Shown: in pieces, positions 50,515 through 58,126 of the stretch | Layout: each line of letters opens with the position of its first letter | How positions within the stretch are numbered: position 1 is the first letter of the stretch | Source: Oxobacter pfennigii | GTDB lineage: Bacteria > Bacillota > Clostridia > Clostridiales > Oxobacteraceae | Direction: 5' to 3' | DNA length: 58,126 bases | NCBI RefSeq assembly: GCF_001317355.1 | Contig: NZ_LKET01000006.1 | Coordinates: 1-58,126, forward strand | The notes under the pieces: model-generated | The model's input: only the letters and a program-made list of their open reading frames with translations | Told to the model about the DNA's origin: nothing | The model's database searches: none | Program-made: the position numbers and the translations under genes

Positions 50515-52239
50515 TTATATTTTGAACTTTGTTACAAGTAAACTTAATTTCTCCGCCATTTCAGCCTGTAGCTGCGATGTTTTAGCTATTCCTTCCAGAG
50601 CTGATGCTGTTTCCTCAGCATTATTACTGATTTCCTGGGAAGAGGCTGTAGCTTCTTCTATAGCTGCCGCTACTCCACAGATGGCATTATTGGCTTCCCC
50701 AATGGATTCGGCGATATTTGAAGCAGCGATTGCAAATTCGTCAGTCAGAGTTTTAACAAACTGTGCATCCTGCGCATACTGTCTCCCGGTTTTCTCCAGC
50801 ATATCGTAATCCGGGGTCACTTTATCGTCAATAAATTTTAAGAGTTCCTCCGAATTGGTCATGAGCTTATTAACGGCTGTCTTTACTCTCTGGATAACAT
50901 TTTGGATGTTTCCTGCTGTCTGTGCCGAATATTCAGCAAGTTTACGAACTTCTTCCGCTACCACAGCAAACCCTTTTCCCTGATCACCTGCCCTGGCCGC
51001 TTCAATAGCTGCATTAAGTGCCAGCAGATTGGTTTGGCCAGCGATTTCAGCGATTACGTCAGTCATTTTAGCAATTTCTTCAACTACCACTGCATCTTCT
51101 ATGGATTTCTTTATTTCCTGATGTTTTGAATTGTAAATAGCCTGAGCTGACTGTTTTGAGACTTTAGCCGTTCCTTGTATCTCCTCTGCTCTCTTTTCAA
51201 TTTCTTCAACCTTTACATTTCCGTCCCTTGCCTTTACTTCAAGTTCTTTAGCTCCATTTTGGATTTCCATGCTGGAGGCTGTCACTTCTTCAACGGAAGC
51301 GCTGGTCTCTTCCATCCCTGCGGCAATTTGCTCTACAGAGCTCGTTATGTTTTGTCCCTGGGCACTTACTTCTTCAACTGCAGCGGAAAGCTCCTGGCTT
51401 GCCGCACTGGTTTCAGCAATCGAGTTGATTACTTCTTTTAACAAAGCCCGTATTTTAGCATTCATTTCATTAAAAGCATGGGCTAATTGCCCTAACTCGT
51501 CTTTCCGGAGTAAAAAACTTTCCGGCACCGCCCTTGTAAAATCCCCCTTTGACATAGCATGGGCGTGGTCCACAGCTGCCCTGACAGGCGCAGATATAGA
51601 GCCGGCAATAAAATATCCTAACAATAGAGACAAAATAAATGCAGCTGCAATGAACGCTATTGTTGCAGTTGCTGCCCTTTCAGCTGAGTCGGCATTACTT
51701 TGGGCTGTTTCATCTGCTGCGGATATTTTTATTTCCATCATTCTTCTGTAACTCTTTTCCATATCTTCCCTTATTTTTTCACCTTCGCCATACAATAGAA
51801 GAATCGCTTCTTCCCTATTATTTTCTTTTTTGAGACGTACAACGTCCTGCATGATTTTATCAAATTTTTCTTTTTGCCCAAACAACTCTTGAGTCAATTG
51901 CTTTCCTTCTTCGGTAAGTAAAGTTCCTTGAAAACTCTTCAGATTTTCTTCAAACTCCTGATTTCTTTCTGATATGCTTTTTTCATAATCATTTATCTTT
52001 ACAGGGTCATCGGTTAATAATATGTCTTTCATATTTCCTCTCATCCTTTGGTATGATTCAGCAAAAACTACCATTTCACTTAAAGGAACAGTAATGGTTT
52101 CATACATCTTAGTATCCAGATTTGATATCGTTTTAATATTATAAAGTCCAATGCTCCCTAAAATCAAAGTGATAAATGCTACTATTAAAAAACCTGAGAT
52201 AAGTTTGGTACGAATTTTAAAATTATTATACAATTTCAT
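50515..52239 (-). CDS. methyl-accepting chemotaxis protein
   Basis: The 574-residue chemoreceptor has an N-terminal helix (about 10-32), a four-helix-bundle 4HB_MCP sensor domain (about 35-185), a second helix (about 190-212), a HAMP domain (about 213-265) and the long cytoplasmic signalling bundle. The hairpin tip is [36 protein letters not shown]. The class is fairly short, with a [15 protein letters not shown] methylation helix. It signals to CheA/CheW, which are not in the window. AAGGGAG precedes the ATG, 32 bp after the GGDEF/HD-GYP gene, so both are probably on one transcript driven from upstream of 54863. Confidence 0.93.
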   Translation of the reverse strand: MKLYNNFKIRTKLISGFLIVAFITLILGSIGLYNIKTISNLDTKMYETITVPLSEMVVFAESYQRMRGNMKDILLTDDPVKINDYEKSISERNQEFEENLKSFQGTLLTEEGKQLTQELFGQKEKFDKIMQDVVRLKKENNREEAILLLYGEGEKIREDMEKSYRRMMEIKISAADETAQSNADSAERAATATIAFIAAAFILSLLLGYFIAGSISAPVRAAVDHAHAMSKGDFTRAVPESFLLRKDELGQLAHAFNEMNAKIRALLKEVINSIAETSAASQELSAAVEEVSAQGQNITSSVEQIAAGMEETSASVEEVTASSMEIQNGAKELEVKARDGNVKVEEIEKRAEEIQGTAKVSKQSAQAIYNSKHQEIKKSIEDAVVVEEIAKMTDVIAEIAGQTNLLALNAAIEAARAGDQGKGFAVVAEEVRKLAEYSAQTAGNIQNVIQRVKTAVNKLMTNSEELLKFIDDKVTPDYDMLEKTGRQYAQDAQFVKTLTDEFAIAASNIAESIGEANNAICGVAAAIEEATASSQEISNNAEETASALEGIAKTSQLQAEMAEKLSLLVTKFKI

Positions 52240-52271
52240 TGCCGTTTTCTCCCTTTTAATCAGCTTTATTT

Positions 52272-54863
52272 TTAATCTTTTTTATCCGATACTTCTGGCG
52301 TTTCTTTCCTATATAATTGTAGGAATACTTTTACTACCTTGGGATCAAATTGGCTTCCTGAGTTTCTTTTTATTTCTTCAATTGCTTTCATCCTGCTAAT
52401 AGCCTTGCGGTACGTACGATTACTGCTCATTGCATCAAATGCGTCGGCCACTGCCAGAACACGGCAGAGCAGGGGAATTTCTTCTGCTTTTAATCCTCTG
52501 GGATATCCCTGCCCGTCCCATCGTTCGTGATGATAAAGTATGTACTCTGCTATTGTTGAAAGCTCCGGAGTATTTTGAGCGATGCGATAACCTATTTCAG
52601 GATGCTTTTTCAGTTCTTCCCACTCTTCAGTTGTCAAAGGTCCCAGCTTTTGCAATATGTTTTCGTTTATACCTACTTTGCCTATATCATGCAGCACTGC
52701 CAGAAGGGACAATTCATCCTGCTCCTTGATAGAAAACCCCATCTCTTTGCCTATTGCCAGGCAGTAGCTTTTCAACCGCTCTGCGTGTTCCTCCGTTTCC
52801 ATGCTCTTAGCAAATAGGGTGGCGAGAAGAGTGCTGACCAGGGCATTGCGGTAACTTTTGCCTTCCATAAGCTTCTGCCGGTACATCCTTTCCTCTGCTT
52901 CTTTTATAACATGATCCAATCTTTCAGAGGCCTCTCTTTTTACAGCATAACCCATGGCTATGCTTAATTGAGTCTTGATGCTTTTGATTTCCGGACATTT
53001 ATTTTTAATCCTCTCAATGATACCCTCTGCAATTTCATTTGTAGTTTTGGGTAAAATAATAAGAAACTCATCCCCTCCCCAGCGCGATATAACATCATCT
53101 TTTCTGCAGTTTTCTTTTAATATACCTGCTGCTTTTTTTAAAAGCCTGTCCCCTTCTTCGTGACCAAAGACGTCGTTGGCTAATTTCAACCCGTTGACAT
53201 CTGCCATTATTACTGCAAGAGGCAGATCTTGGGATGCTTCCAGCTTTTTCATATGTTCTTCAATGAACCTTCGATTATGAAGACCGGTAAGGGAATCATG
53301 GTAGCTAAGATCAAGAATTTTCTTCTGCCAGATCTTTTCACTTGTGACATCACGGAAAACCATTATGACTCCAAGTATATGCCCTTTTTCATTCTTTATC
53401 GGAGCAGCGCTGTCTGCTATTGGCTTCATATGGCCGTCTTTAGCGATCAATATAGTATGATTAGCCAGACCGATGATTTTTCCCGTCTTAAGGACTTTTA
53501 ATATAGGGTCTTCAACTTTTTTACCTGTATCTTCACTGATAAGTTCAAAGACTTCTTCAAATGGCCTGCCTCTTGCTTCTTCTTCCCGCCAGCCTGTGAT
53601 TTCTTCCGCAACTTTATTAAGTACGGTCACTCTGCCTTTCTCATCGGTGGTAACAACCCCATCGCCAATTGAAAGCAAAGCAGTTTTAAGCAGCTCTTTC
53701 TCCCAGTACAGCTCTTCCTTATATTTTTCTCTGTCAGAAACATCAAAAATTATTGAAAAAAGCAATTTTTCTCCGCTATGAGTTATAGGGCAGGAATAAA
53801 CATCCACCATTTTTGTTTCACCGCTTTTTAGCCTATGAGGAAAGAGAAAATATCTCTGTTTTTCACGTAAAGCTATAAGTCGTCTTTTTTCAACCTCTTC
53901 TTCTGATAATACGTTTATGTCCTGAATATAAATGTCTAAAATTTCTTCCTTCGTATATCCATAAAAAGCACATGCAGCCGGATTGGCATCCACAATCTTG
54001 CCGGACACCGGCTCAATGAGCAGCATTATGGCAGTATGCTCATTGAACATAGCCTGTAAACGGTTAAAAAGCTCCTTCCTTTCTTCTTCCGCATGTTTTT
54101 GAATGGTAATGTCTTTCCGGGAGCCTATCAGATTTTTAACTACTCCGTTTTCTATTGCCGGTGTCATAGTTGTTAACCAGGTTCTTACCCCGGCAGGAAA
54201 AGGCAATGTTTCTTCGTAAGTTATTGGAGATCTGGTGTCTACGCATCTTTGATAACCTGATATAAGAATTTTCCCGATTTCTTCTCCTGTTACTTCAAAA
54301 GGAGTTTTATCCCTTATATCTTCAAGACTATATCCTGCCAATTTTTGATGTGCAGCGTTATTTCTTATATATCTGAATTCATCATTCTCAAACCTGACCA
54401 GAAACATTGCGTCCTGAGTACTGTTAAATACCATCTCCAGTTCAGCAGCCAATTCTTTATTTCTTTGCTCCTGTTTTTCCAGGGCTTTTATCCGCTCTAT
54501 TTCCGGAGTGATTTCCAAAAAAAATATAATAATATATCCTTTTTGCGGAGCAGAAACTATTATTTTGTAACAGCGGCTCATGAAGTCCATATATCCTGTA
54601 AATTCTTGTCCTTCACTGCATAAAGCAATTTTGCCGTAAAAATCTGTCCAGTCAAAGCTGTTATTTGTAATTCCAGGTAAGACTTCCATTGCTTTTTTTC
54701 CTGCGATCGTTCCTTTTTTCAATCCAGTCATTTCTTCAAAAGCAGAATTGACATCTAAAAAGATATAGTCATCCGGAATCCCCTCCCTGTTGTAAACTAC
54801 TTTATGATAAGCATAACTAATGGGCGCTTTTTGCATGATTTCCGGCATTATTATCTCTTTCAT
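52272..54863 (-). CDS. PAS-PAS-PAS-PAS-GGDEF-HD-GYP cyclic-di-GMP enzyme
   Basis: The 863-residue soluble signal protein has about four PAS domains (residues about 10-505), a GGDEF diguanylate cyclase domain with intact catalytic WGGDEF (near residue 590) and an RKDD (RxxD) inhibitory site five residues before it, then an HD-GYP phosphodiesterase domain. The latter has [18 protein letters not shown] and [14 protein letters not shown]. Both synthesis and breakdown motifs look functional, so the PAS inputs may choose direction. It is cotranscribed with the chemoreceptor gene. The leader carries a c-di-GMP-riboswitch-like sequence and a terminator, and farther upstream a candidate invertible promoter, so expression may be switched and feedback-controlled. 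Confidence 0.94.
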   Translation of the reverse strand: MKEIIMPEIMQKAPISYAYHKVVYNREGIPDDYIFLDVNSAFEEMTGLKKGTIAGKKAMEVLPGITNNSFDWTDFYGKIALCSEGQEFTGYMDFMSRCYKIIVSAPQKGYIIIFFLEITPEIERIKALEKQEQRNKELAAELEMVFNSTQDAMFLVRFENDEFRYIRNNAAHQKLAGYSLEDIRDKTPFEVTGEEIGKILISGYQRCVDTRSPITYEETLPFPAGVRTWLTTMTPAIENGVVKNLIGSRKDITIQKHAEEERKELFNRLQAMFNEHTAIMLLIEPVSGKIVDANPAACAFYGYTKEEILDIYIQDINVLSEEEVEKRRLIALREKQRYFLFPHRLKSGETKMVDVYSCPITHSGEKLLFSIIFDVSDREKYKEELYWEKELLKTALLSIGDGVVTTDEKGRVTVLNKVAEEITGWREEEARGRPFEEVFELISEDTGKKVEDPILKVLKTGKIIGLANHTILIAKDGHMKPIADSAAPIKNEKGHILGVIMVFRDVTSEKIWQKKILDLSYHDSLTGLHNRRFIEEHMKKLEASQDLPLAVIMADVNGLKLANDVFGHEEGDRLLKKAAGILKENCRKDDVISRWGGDEFLIILPKTTNEIAEGIIERIKNKCPEIKSIKTQLSIAMGYAVKREASERLDHVIKEAEERMYRQKLMEGKSYRNALVSTLLATLFAKSMETEEHAERLKSYCLAIGKEMGFSIKEQDELSLLAVLHDIGKVGINENILQKLGPLTTEEWEELKKHPEIGYRIAQNTPELSTIAEYILYHHERWDGQGYPRGLKAEEIPLLCRVLAVADAFDAMSSNRTYRKAISRMKAIEEIKRNSGSQFDPKVVKVFLQLYRKETPEVSDKKD

Positions 54864-55063
54864 ACTATCCCCCTTATATGCTCTCCAATCCTAGACATCA
54901 AGTCCATTATTGGGTAACTTTTTACGCATTATAATAATTTACTTTCTCAATCCATCTTTAAGTTCCCCGTTAAAATTTACAGAGAGCATTTTTAAATAAG
55001 AAATTCTTTTCTTTATGCTTCGCAAGCCCCCCTCTTGACCTCTTTTAATTTTTTTCTGCCGTA

Positions 55064-55107
55064 TATATAAAAACAGGCTGCTATGTCATTAATAGGCTGC
55101 CTGTTCA
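55064..55107 (-). terminator. leader terminator upstream of the c-di-GMP gene
   Basis: On the minus strand AACAGGCAGCCTAT and ATAGCAGCCTGTT pair (with one mismatch and one bulge) around TAATGAC, followed by TTTATATA. It lies 33 nt after the riboswitch-like element and about 200 nt before the GGDEF/HD-GYP start, the usual geometry of a riboswitch expression platform. In the plus direction the tail is CAAAAAA, so it terminates leftward transcription only. Confidence 0.65.
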
Positions 55108-55139
55108 AAAAATACATATTGGTTTTCTATTATTTGAAT

Positions 55140-55212
55140 GGCAATGCAACCACCCATGGCAATAAATGCTTTAGATCAGCAGCTTTGCATCACTACATTT
55201 TAGTAATTTACC
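55140..55212 (-). promoter_or_regulatory. candidate c-di-GMP-I (GEMM-I) riboswitch
   Basis: On the minus strand from 55212: GGTAA (P1 5' strand), a hairpin ATTACT/AGTGAT, then GATGCAAAGC and CTGATCTAAAGC, a P3-like hairpin and a closing TTGCC at 55140 that pairs with GGTAA (one wobble). The GEMM-I consensus has GGCAA, a P2 hairpin, GACGCAAAGC, a (G/A)YYTAA(A/G) element and TTGCC in the same order and about the same span (73 nt here). Pairing is weaker than in textbook members. The gene it precedes makes and breaks c-di-GMP, and a terminator follows, which supports the call. Confidence 0.45.
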
Positions 55213-55310
55213 TTTATAGATTTTAAACAATACCTTCTATTGCACCATGCTTATCTTGGTGACTATCTGAATCATTGAGTTTTATATTTTAAAAATTGCA
55301 TTATGGCATC

Positions 55311-55330
55311 CGCAAAATTTTAAATTTGCG
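55311..55330. repeat. short palindrome in the leader region
   Basis: CGCAAAATTT followed by TAAATTTGCG forms a near-perfect 20-bp dyad between the inverted-repeat switch and the riboswitch-like element. It could be a protein-binding site or an RNA hairpin; nothing else distinguishes it. Confidence 0.3.
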
Positions 55331-55416
55331 TTTACATTGATTTATGAATATAAGACAATTTGTTGTTCTATTTTTTTATCTTTGACATCCAGACTATTAA
55401 ACTGTATTATTGATTA

Positions 55417-55627
55417 GAACAATATAAATATTTTGTCCAAAACTTCCATAAAATCATCTCTTTAAGCATTATTTTGTTTGATAAAAATCATAAATACTCG
55501 CCAAATATTCTTACATAATAACCAAAAATTTGTCATAATTAGCATTAATTAATATATTTTGTTAAGAAAAGTTGGTTTTTTTGTTATATTATGTTATAAT
55601 TTATTGGACAAAATATTTATATTGTTC
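55417..55627. other. candidate invertible DNA switch: 24-bp perfect inverted repeats flanking a 163-bp promoter segment
   Basis: The 24 bases at 55417-55440 (beginning GAACAATATAAATATT) recur exactly, as reverse complement, at 55604-55627. The enclosed 163 bp (55441-55603) contains a promoter pointing right (55572-55600), whose -10 box ends three bases before the right repeat. The right repeat is 24 bp from the start codon of a small tyrosine recombinase. The layout matches invertible promoters such as fimS and the RecV-controlled switches of C. difficile. Inversion would turn the promoter toward the c-di-GMP/chemoreceptor genes. No target duplication flanks the repeats, which argues against a simple MITE. 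Confidence 0.6.
55572..55600 (+). promoter_or_regulatory. promoter inside the inverted-repeat segment
   Basis: TTGGTT (55572-55577) and a perfect TATAAT (55595-55600) are spaced by 17 bp. The predicted start site falls within the right inverted repeat, about 44 bp before the recombinase start. In the present orientation it drives the recombinase gene. Confidence 0.6.
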
Positions 55628-55650
55628 AATTCTTATGACGGAGGAATTAA

Positions 55651-56250
55651 ATGGCAAAAAAAACTGATAATAAAATGAAATATCTAACACAACAGGAAGC
55701 TAAAAACCTTTTTAATGCTATTAAAAGTTATGGAAGTATACACTCTGCCAGAGATTTAGCAATTTTTAGAGTTGCGTATAGATGTGGTCTAAGAGCATCG
55801 GAAATAGCTCTGATAAGGCTGCAGGATTACAATTTTTTAAAAGGAGAACTTTATTGTAAAAGACTCAAAGGCAGCTGCAATAATACAATAAAGCTTGACG
55901 CCAAAACAAAGTCTGTATTGGATGTTTATATAACTGAAAATAATATAACATCTAATTTTGAATTTATTTTTAAAAGCCAGAAAGACAAACCCATTTCCAG
56001 GCAAACCCTTGATTATCTGATGAAAAAATACTGCTCTCTGGCTAATATCGATGATAGAAGCAAACATCACTTTCATTCACTAAAGCATACTACCGCCGTT
56101 CACCTGGCTGAATCCGATATGGATATTAAAGAACTCCAGTGGTGGCTTGGGCATAAATCTGTTTCGAACACTGAAATTTATTTTCAATTTACTACAAAAC
56201 AGCAAGAGAAAATGTATTCAAAACTTGAGGAAAAGAGTGAAATGGTCTGA
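55651..56250 (+). CDS. small tyrosine recombinase (FimB/RecV-like size), putative invertase
   Basis: This 199-residue protein consists of little more than the catalytic domain of the phage-integrase family; the N-terminal core-binding domain is missing, as in inversion-type recombinases. Catalytic positions: Arg48 (CGLRASE), Lys70/73 in the beta-hairpin, His142-x-x-Lys145 (HSLKHTTA; the second Arg is Lys), His168 (WWLGHKS) and the nucleophile Tyr177 (NTEIYFQF). GGAGG precedes the ATG. It is adjacent to a 24-bp inverted repeat pair with an internal promoter, so it may invert that segment and thereby control its own transcription. The His-x-x-Lys change is unusual and could reduce activity. Confidence 0.88.
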   Translation: MAKKTDNKMKYLTQQEAKNLFNAIKSYGSIHSARDLAIFRVAYRCGLRASEIALIRLQDYNFLKGELYCKRLKGSCNNTIKLDAKTKSVLDVYITENNITSNFEFIFKSQKDKPISRQTLDYLMKKYCSLANIDDRSKHHFHSLKHTTAVHLAESDMDIKELQWWLGHKSVSNTEIYFQFTTKQQEKMYSKLEEKSEMV

Positions 56251-56273
56251 TCTTGACTCAAATAAATAAATAT

Positions 56274-56297
56274 CCCCCGGCATAGCCGGGGGTTTTT
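56274..56297 (+). terminator. intrinsic terminator after the recombinase gene
   Basis: CCCCCGGC and GCCGGGGG form a perfect 8-bp stem around ATA, followed by TTTTT. It ends the recombinase transcript; alternatively it is part of the end of the neighbouring IS200/IS605 remnant. Confidence 0.8.
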
Positions 56298-56373
56298 CAT
56301 TGGCGGGCATAGACCTTTATTATTAGCCACGCCTAAATGGCGTTAGCACGATCTGCCACATGCGATGAGCTTG

Positions 56374-56672
56374 TTACTTGCTACCCGTAAACGGGTCCTG
56401 AGCTTCCATTGTAAGTTGCTCCCCTAATTGATCCTCTTTTAATTGCTTTTGTATATATTCTTTTATTTTCTTAGCATCCTTCCAGCGGTGTCAACGTAAT
56501 AACCCCTGCACCAAAATTCTCTGTTTCGATACTTATATTTCAGACTACTCCATTTCTCATAAATCATCAAACTGCTTTTCCCTTTTAGAAATCCCATAAA
56601 ACTCGATACGCTTATCTTTGGGGGGATTTCTAATAACATATGTATATGATCTGGACATACTTCTGCTTCAAT
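56374..56672 (-). pseudogene. tnpA: IS200/IS605 family Y1 transposase TnpA, truncated and frameshifted
   Basis: The minus strand encodes the C-terminal two thirds of an IS200-type TnpA: EAEVCPDHIHMLLEIPPKIS, then SSFMGFLKGKSSLMIYEKWS, REFWCRGYYVDTAG, and after a one-base frameshift KDAKKIKEYIQKQLKEDQLG to a stop at 56374. The N-terminal HUH part is missing; the sequence breaks at about 56665 where an IS256 fragment begins. The PDHIH histidines and the catalytic Tyr region are visible but the protein cannot be functional. The palindrome GCCACGCC/GGCGTTAGC near 56327-56348 may be the element's terminal hairpin. Confidence 0.75.
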
Positions 56673-57198
56673 GATAGTAGATGGATTAACCGGGTTTGGT
56701 GAGGCAATTAAAGCAGCATTTCCTAAAACCGTAATACAACGCTGTATAGTGCATCAGATAAGGAATTCAACAAAGTACGTATCATATAAGCATCTAAAAG
56801 AGTTTACAAGAGACTTAAAAAGTATATATACTGCTGCAACTGAGAATGAGGCACTTATGGAACTCGACAGGCTTGACACCAAATGGGGAGATAAGTATTC
56901 AATAGCTCTAAAGTCATGGAGGAACAACTGGGATGAACTCTCTACCTTTTTCCAATATCCTCAGGAAGTAAGGACTTTAATATATACTACAAACACAATA
57001 GAAAGTTACAACAGACAGCCGCACAAGGTTACAAAATCTAGAGCGGTATTTCCTACAGACGAATCTCTTTTAAAGATGTTGTATCTTGCCACAGTTGACA
57101 TAACCAAGAAATGGACCCAATCCATAAGAAACTGGGCTATGGTTCTTGCTCAATTATCAATATACTTTAAGGATAGAATAAATGAAGGCATTTTTTAA
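56671..57198 (+). pseudogene. IS256 (mutator) family transposase, C-terminal fragment
   Basis: A 175-codon open frame encodes the C-terminal half of an IS256 transposase: VDGLTGFGEAIKAAFPKTVI, QRCIVHQIRNSTKYVSYK, SWRNNWDELSTFFQYPQEVR, and TTNTIESYNRQPHKVTKSRA, in which the catalytic Glu is in the NTIES motif. About 220 N-terminal residues, including the first Asp of the DDE triad, are absent because the IS200 remnant is fused at the junction near 56665-56672. The apparent ATG is accidental and no ribosome site is seen. QPHK replaces the usual Q-x-R-K. Confidence 0.85.
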
Positions 57199-57261
57199 AA
57201 TTACATTAGGACAGGCTTAGATAAGCAAATATCATGCTGTAAAATTATTGTATATCAGTTA

Positions 57262-57304
57262 AAAACAAGGGGGTAAGCAGCACTCTCTGCCACCCTCCTT
57301 GTTT
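57262..57304. terminator. hairpin after the IS256 fragment
   Basis: AAACAAGG and CCTTGTTT flank a G-rich/C-rich stem (GGGGGT...ACCCTCC) with a loop of about 17 bases. It could be the IS256 3' terminator or an old element end. The region 57199-57400 otherwise holds nothing recognisable. Confidence 0.45.
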
Positions 57305-57402
57305 AATATAAATCTATCACTTATATTTTTTTAATTGAGTTTACACATTTTACTTGACACATTCATTATATTGAGTATTCCGGAGCAGATGACATCACCT
57401 GT

Positions 57403-57464
57403 CCGGTAGTTGGAAATCAACATTCCGACACATAGAAAATCAGCTTTCCGGTTATCGGAAATCA
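57403..57464. repeat. left-end repeats of an IS21-family element
   Basis: CCGGTAGTTGGAAATCA (57403-57419) and CCGGTTATCGGAAATCA (57448-57464) are near-identical direct repeats, with additional TTCCG/CGGAA inversions between them, 70 bp before istA. Multiple terminal repeats of this sort are typical IstA-binding sites at IS21 ends. Confidence 0.6.
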
Positions 57465-57530
57465 TATAGGACAGCCTTATAATGTATTTATGCATCGAAA
57501 GATGTAAATACATTTAGGTAGGTCACGTCT

Positions 57531-58126
57531 ATGACCAAATACCGAGAAATCCTTAGGCTACATAGTCTTGGATTTACACAACGCAACATCATGCAAAGCT
57601 GCGGTGTTGCACAAAAAACAGTTGTGAGAGTCTTACGTCGTGCTAATGAATTAACCATTACATGGCCACTTGACGAAACCATCACAGATGCTGTTTTAGA
57701 AGGGATGATGTTTCCCAAAGCAGACAAAGACATCAGCACTAAAAGAAAGCCAGACTTTGTCTACATCCATAAGGAACTCCTTAAAAAATGAACAGTTCTT
57801 TTCCCTTGCAGAATTAAATGCTGCAATTCGAGTAAAGCTGGAAGAATTCAATGCTAAACTTTTTCAAAAGAAAGAGGGTAGCCGGTTGGAACTCTTCCGC
57901 GGCGAAGAACTGCCATTGCTGACACCTTTACCTGCTACCCCATACGAACTGGCAGATTGGAAACAAGCCACCGTTCAGTTCAATTATCACATATCCGTTG
58001 ACGGAATGCTATACTCCGTTCCTTATGAGTACATCAAACGTAAGGTTGATGTGAGGATAACAGATAAAACCATTGAAGTTTTCTACAACCACAACCGCAT
58101 TGCTTCCCATCGGCGACTTTATGGTC
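57531..58126 (+). pseudogene. istA: IS21 family transposase IstA with internal deletion (runs off window)
   Basis: From ATG 57531 the protein begins with a resolvase-type helix-turn-helix (TKYREILRLHSLGFTQRNIM, CGVAQKTVVRVLRRANEL). It continues to KRKPDFVYIHKELLKK at 57788 and then hits a stop. One base further on, in the next frame, the C-terminal part of IstA follows (SLAELNAAIRVKLEEFNAKL, then the beta-barrel region ending IASHRRLYG) to the window edge. The whole DDE integrase core (roughly 200 residues) is missing between them, and the junction is out of frame. The element is therefore inactive unless helped in trans. Confidence 0.85.

Noticed and set aside
55417-55627. The inverted repeats as ends of a simple MITE
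   Set aside because: No target duplication is seen, a promoter is placed tightly against one repeat, and a recombinase gene starts 24 bp away. The MITE reading is kept only as the alternative to test.
55417-55627. The inverted repeats as a long intrinsic terminator or cruciform only
   Set aside because: The arms are separated by 163 bp and the sequence is AT-rich without a following T-run, so a terminator function is unlikely.
57403-57464. CRISPR-like repeats
   Set aside because: Only two near-repeats with a short spacer occur, and they sit exactly where IS21 terminal repeats are expected.

Overview
The window looks like a chromosome segment of a low-GC, endospore-forming anaerobe of the class Clostridia. 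The evidence is AT-rich spacers with AGGAGG-type ribosome sites, sporulation genes (a SpoIID-type protein and a CwlD-type amidase), an [FeFe]-hydrogenase, ferredoxin-dependent 2-oxoacid oxidation with Ptb/Buk chemistry, a glmS ribozyme and CdaA/CdaR. I cannot name a species from the sequence alone.

Layout. 1-2250 is an insertion-sequence scar: the left part of an IS66 element, an IS21 stub, and two small membrane-protein genes, one frameshifted. 2334-5975 holds glmM and, downstream of it, glmS behind a glmS ribozyme. 6075-7697 is a CstA-type transporter. 7822-14811 is a nine-gene leftward operon: buk, ptb, buk, a P-loop ATPase, a ferredoxin, three subunits of a VorB-type 2-oxoacid:ferredoxin oxidoreductase, and an unknown gene. 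It predicts oxidation of amino-acid-derived (probably branched-chain) 2-oxoacids to acyl-CoA, acyl-phosphate and acid, with ATP and reduced ferredoxin as products. 15115-18768 is cdaA-cdaR and an FAD-dependent dehydrogenase. 19065-22870 is a zinc-ribbon membrane protein, a decayed LytTR/glycosyltransferase patch, and a methyltransferase/TetR pair with its own operator. 22976-28860 encodes a NuoE/NuoF-like pair plus a 1192-residue protein that joins a GltD module to a formate-dehydrogenase-like module lacking its catalytic residue. 29340-41346 is mostly housekeeping and sporulation genes with a 200-bp MITE. 41465-44976 is a compact HydABC hydrogenase. 45382-47185 is a Na/Pi transporter behind a Pho box. 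47182-49581 is the AmmeMemoRadiSam pair. 49666-54863 is CwlD, a chemoreceptor and a PAS/GGDEF/HD-GYP c-di-GMP enzyme. 55064-56250 is a putative regulatory switch plus a small tyrosine recombinase. 56374-58126 is a pile of broken IS200/IS605, IS256 and IS21 elements.

The most interesting structure is at 55064-56250. A 24-bp perfect inverted repeat flanks 163 bp containing a good promoter, and lies directly beside a 199-residue FimB/RecV-sized tyrosine recombinase. On the other side, upstream of the GGDEF/HD-GYP and chemoreceptor genes, are a c-di-GMP-I-riboswitch-like sequence and an intrinsic terminator. Together these predict an invertible promoter (phase variation) placed in series with a c-di-GMP riboswitch. 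The second point of interest is the pair of NuoEF-type redox complexes in one window, one a hydrogenase and one apparently without a catalytic cofactor site of its own.
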